A stretch of 64,000 nucleotides of DNA from Rhizobium leguminosarum (GTDB lineage Bacteria; Pseudomonadota; Alphaproteobacteria; Rhizobiales; Rhizobiaceae): the NCBI RefSeq assembly GCF_001679785.1, contig NZ_CP016291.1, positions 201,604 to 265,603 of the forward strand, written 5' to 3'. This document shows positions 61,221 through 64,000 of this stretch, in pieces. Made by a program: the position numbers and the translations under genes. The notes beneath the pieces are model-generated. The model worked only from the letters and a program-made list of their open reading frames with translations, did not search any database and was not told where the DNA came from. The first letter of the stretch is position 1, and every line of letters begins with the position of its first letter.

Positions 61221-61866
61221 TGCGCGATCTCCTTTTTTCTGAAGATCCTCAGCCCGACGCCGCAGGCCTTCGGCGGTCCGTGAAGCGCCGATGCCCGCGC
61301 AAGGCCGGCATCACCCTTCAGCAGCACATGGATCAGCGTCTGTCCGTCTTCTTGGGGGATAATAGCAGACAGACGACCCGGTGGATGCATCGATCTCGAC
61401 AAGACCATCAGGGTCCGCCTTGGCGCCGGCTACCGCCTCGATCGCGGCGATGCCGGCGAACGCCGTCAGGGAGCGCAAGGGAATGAGGCCTTCGAGCCTC
61501 GGCGGCTTCGATACAGGCGTACCCACGGCCACCCAGATCACACTGTCCGCTTCCTCGACATCATGGGTGGCGACGCGGATGGTTTCCGGTGGCGTCAGCC
61601 CCGGATGGGCCGGAATGCGGAGACAGTTTCCGGCCTGGCCATAGCTCCAGCCGTGATAGATGCAGGAGAGCGCCTCGCCGCGCACGAAACCGTGGGACAA
61701 ACGCATGCCGCGATGCGGACAGCGATCCGCCGAGGCGGATATGCGCCCGAAGCGCTGCGCCACAGGGCATCGATCCGGCTGCCGTCCGTGCCGGCATGAC
61801 GGTTCCGGCCGGCAAATCCCGGGAAAGGGCGACTGGCGTCCAAAAGCCCGTCGTATCGGAAGGCAT
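61217..61866 (-). pseudogene. Stand-alone Rieske [2Fe-2S] protein, frameshifted
   Basis: Joined frames give about 215 residues starting MPSDTTGFWTPVALSRDLP. The Rieske cluster motif is complete (CPHRG then CIYHGW, in the single intact frame of 61311-61763). After about residue 100 comes a segment I do not recognise, ending RIFRKKEIAQ. Indels lie near 61785, 61755 and 61398. No FMN/NADH reductase domain is attached. It is first in the operon and probably passes electrons to the Rieske-less oxygenase; the reductase that feeds it is not in the window. Confidence 0.75.
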
Positions 61867-62021
61867 GACTAGAATTCCCAAACAAAACCAAATGCTTGCC
61901 GATCAAGTCCCGCATCGGCGCCGAGGCAATTCCGCCGCAACCTTATCAGGTTTGCATAATTATTTCGCATTGGCAACATTGAGTAAATAATATGCACGGA
62001 TGAAATACGCGAGAGCCCGGA

Positions 62022-62288
62022 CTAGGTCCTTTCGCCGCTGATCGCCGCTCGATCTATCCTCTCGACCCACACGTCGATAGGCCCGAGAGAGCATCCCATC
62101 TCCATCATGTCGATCAACTCCTCCGGCCCGGCAACCTCAAGTTCGATCCGCATGGAACTCGTATGAGATATGGTGTGCGAGAGCCCAAGCTTGGCAGCGT
62201 GGCGCCGGATCCAGGGAACGAAGGAGGCAGCCCCCAGATCACCGACAATCGTCATCCGTTCTAGAAGGTAGGTTGTATCTTGTCCCAT
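62022..62288 (-). CDS. Small degenerate acylphosphatase-like protein
   Basis: This 88-residue protein has the acylphosphatase-like pattern FVPWIRRHAAKLGL, ELEVAGPEELIDMMEMGCSLGP and VERID. The usual catalytic Arg of the GFR loop is replaced (SFVPW), and the conserved Asn after the next strand is also absent. It may therefore be non-catalytic. A GGAG site lies just before the ATG. It sits between the LysR-type gene and the Rieske gene on the same strand. Its function is unknown. Confidence 0.65.
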   Translation of the reverse strand: MGQDTTYLLERMTIVGDLGAASFVPWIRRHAAKLGLSHTISHTSSMRIELEVAGPEELIDMMEMGCSLGPIDVWVERIDRAAISGERT

Positions 62289-62460
62289 GCTCGCTCCTTG
62301 TTTTCCTACACCAAAAGCGCTTGAATGAACTTCGGGAAGGGGTCGCCGTCAAGGCAAGATATGGCGTCGGAATTTCCTTTGCAAATCCCTGCGGCAACAT
62401 ACCAATTCCCCGGCACCGTAAGGCTGCTTCGGAGCAACTCAGGCTCCGTGATGGCGCAGC

Positions 62461-63355
62461 CTAGCCGGGCGAGCGACCGTTCGTAAGCATTGCGACAAAA
62501 GCCGTGACTTTGGGTGTGCGGAACCGAGCTGCCGGATAGACGACATAGATTCCTCCGGCCGGCAGGCTCCAGTCCGGCAACAATCTTATCAGTCGGCCAG
62601 CCTCTATATGCTCTCCAGCCAGAAAATCCGGCAGGACGGATATGCCTGCCCCCGCAAGCGTGGCCGCGAGAACCGCAGGTGTCGAATTGCTCATGAGGCT
62701 TTGTTGCATCCGCACGGTCCGCCGGTCGAAATCGCCCTGGACAAACCTCCAGACCACCGGCTCCTTGAGGGCCAGGTTGGCGATAAACGGCTGGCCCGCC
62801 GCATCCCTCTGGACTGTTCAAACTGAGCGTGGCGAAGAAGCTGGGGGACGCCACAAGCAACTGCCGGAACGAACCGATCCGTCTCGCTTGATGACTGGAG
62901 TCATCGAGCCAACCAACGCGGATCGACAGGTCGATCTGATTGGCGAGCAAATCCATCTTCGTATCGGCGAGCAGAAGCTCCACCCTGCAAGCGGGGTACT
63001 TCTGGATAAAGGCCGCAGCGATCGGAGCGATCGTGCTCACACCATAATCATTGGGCGCAGCAATGCGTAGCATGCCGGTCGGCTCGGCATTTGCGCGGGT
63101 GATTTCACCGACCGCGTCCCCGGCTTCGCGGAAAATCATGACGCAGCGCGCGTAGAGAAGCTTGCCGGCCTCAGTCGGCTCAACGCGTCGTGTTGTCCGG
63201 AGAAGCAAGCTGGTTTTCAACTCAGCTTCCAGCCGCGCAACCTGCTGGCTGACGACCGTCTTCGTGATCGCGAGGCGCTCGGCAGCTTTCGTGAACGAGC
63301 CGGTATCGACGACGGCTGCAAAATAGGCCAGCCGATTGAGGTTGACAGCCTCCAT
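62461..63355 (-). pseudogene. LysR-family regulator, one frameshift
   Basis: About 297 residues when joined: the N-terminal helix-turn-helix (FTKAAERLAITKTVVSQQVARLE) and effector domain run to about residue 180, then the frame changes near 62812 and continues (VWRFVQGDFDRRTVRM, GAGISVLPDFLAGE) to a stop at 62461. It is of the common small LysR group. It lies upstream of the Rieske-oxygenase operon on the same strand and divergent from the DsbA-like gene. Its target is not evident. Confidence 0.78.
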
Positions 63356-63469
63356 AACCTTCTTCCATTTGATTGTAAGTTTTTGACATACATTCTGTCA
63401 CATTTAACAATATTCATCACCCAATAGAAGTGCGCTATCTGTTGTCCATCGTTTCAAGGATGGTCCGAT

Positions 63470-64000
63470 ATGCATCTTACCTATCTCTACGATCCGCTTT
63501 GCGGCTGGTGCTATGGTGCGGCGCCCGCGCTCGACAAACTGGCCATGCTCGACAATCTCACCGTCGAGCTTGCGCGCGAGCGGCCTCTTCGCGGGCGAAG
63601 GCGCCCGTCCGCTGGATGAACGCTTCGCAGCCTATGCCTGGCATAATGACCAGCGGATCAACCGGCTCACGGGACAGGTCTTCAGCCAGCTCTATCGCGA
63701 TCAGGTTCTCGGGGGCGCAGACGGCATGTTCGACTCCGCCCCTGCGACGCTTGGGATGATAGCCGTTGGGGTGACGCAACTCGACAGGGAAAGCGATGCC
63801 CTGAAGGCACTTCAAAGCGCTCGCTACGTTGACGGCCGCGACACCTCGGAGATCGCTGTCGTGGTCGACGTTCTCGATCAGGCCGGGTTTCCCGATGCCG
63901 CCGCTCGTGTCCGGGCTCCGGACGAGGCCCTCGACGCCTACCGCAACAGGATCGGGAAGTCCCGCCAACTCATGGCTGCATTCCGGATGGATGGTGTCCC
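63470..64000 (+). pseudogene. DsbA-family thioredoxin-fold protein, frameshifted and cut by window end
   Basis: The product begins MHLTYLYDPLCGWCYG, with a CGWC active site at residues 11-14, then changes frame near 63575 and continues (GLFAGEGARPLDERFAAYAW to KSRQLMAAFRMDGVP) to the window edge. It belongs to the cytoplasmic DsbA/FrnE-like group without a signal peptide, which act as thiol oxidoreductases or isomerases. One extra base in a GCGCGCG stretch would explain the shift. It is divergent from the LysR gene. Confidence 0.75.

Noticed and set aside
59741..63600. Natural decay of a catabolic island
   Set aside because: Conservation continues across every break, the lesions are one- or two-base indels often in G/C runs, and no stop mutations, large deletions or insertion sequences accompany them; sequence error is more likely.

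Overview
The window looks like a rhizobial replicon, most likely an accessory plasmid of the Rhizobium leguminosarum/etli complex. It is GC-rich and packed with solute-binding-protein transporters, small catabolic operons and dedicated LacI, GntR, LysR and AraC regulators. The protein at 44217-44918 matches, as I remember it, the structurally characterised biuret hydrolase of R. leguminosarum bv. viciae 3841. I see no rRNA, tRNA, CRISPR array, transposase or replication gene.

Layout. 0-4.9 kb: a gluconate/idonate (ketogluconate) module with a LacI regulator and matching operators. 4.9-7.6 kb: an ECF sigma factor and a membrane-anchored VWA protein. 7.8-22.4 kb: a long minus-strand carnitine operon (BKACE, L-carnitine dehydrogenase-thioesterase fusion, acyl-CoA dehydrogenase, NDP-forming acyl-CoA synthetase, enoyl-CoA hydratase, oligopeptide-type ABC transporter, CocE-type hydrolase) with a divergent AraC/GATase regulator. 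23.5-35.5 kb: LysR and EamA exporter, glutathione-independent formaldehyde dehydrogenase, an orphan binding protein, a GGDEF-EAL protein, an isochorismatase-like hydrolase, a divergent amidinohydrolase/aminotransferase pair and a two-component flavin monooxygenase. 35.6-40.5 kb: LysR and HutC-type regulators and a polar amino-acid ABC transporter whose ATPase is frameshifted.

40.6-53.7 kb is a nitrogen-scavenging block. A cyanuric acid operon (BMP-type transporter, formamidase, biuret hydrolase, cyanuric acid hydrolase, a second cysteine hydrolase, a cupin) has a sigma-54 promoter and a divergent GntR regulator. Beside it, an nrtABC-type nitrate transporter has a sigma-54 promoter followed by a hairpin leader and a terminator-like element, the architecture of NasR/NasT antitermination.

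53.7-61.9 kb is the most interesting part. A second BMP-type transporter, a guanine-deaminase-family amidohydrolase, a GST-like protein, a Rieske-less non-heme iron oxygenase and a stand-alone Rieske protein are tightly coupled on the minus strand. The GST/Rieske-less oxygenase/separate Rieske combination recalls the NdmCDE N7-demethylase of caffeine-degrading Pseudomonas. I propose a purine (possibly 7-methylguanine or 7-methylxanthine) uptake, deamination and demethylation system. From about 59.5 kb to the end, almost every gene carries one-base indels, mostly in G/C runs. This looks more like sequence error than decay.
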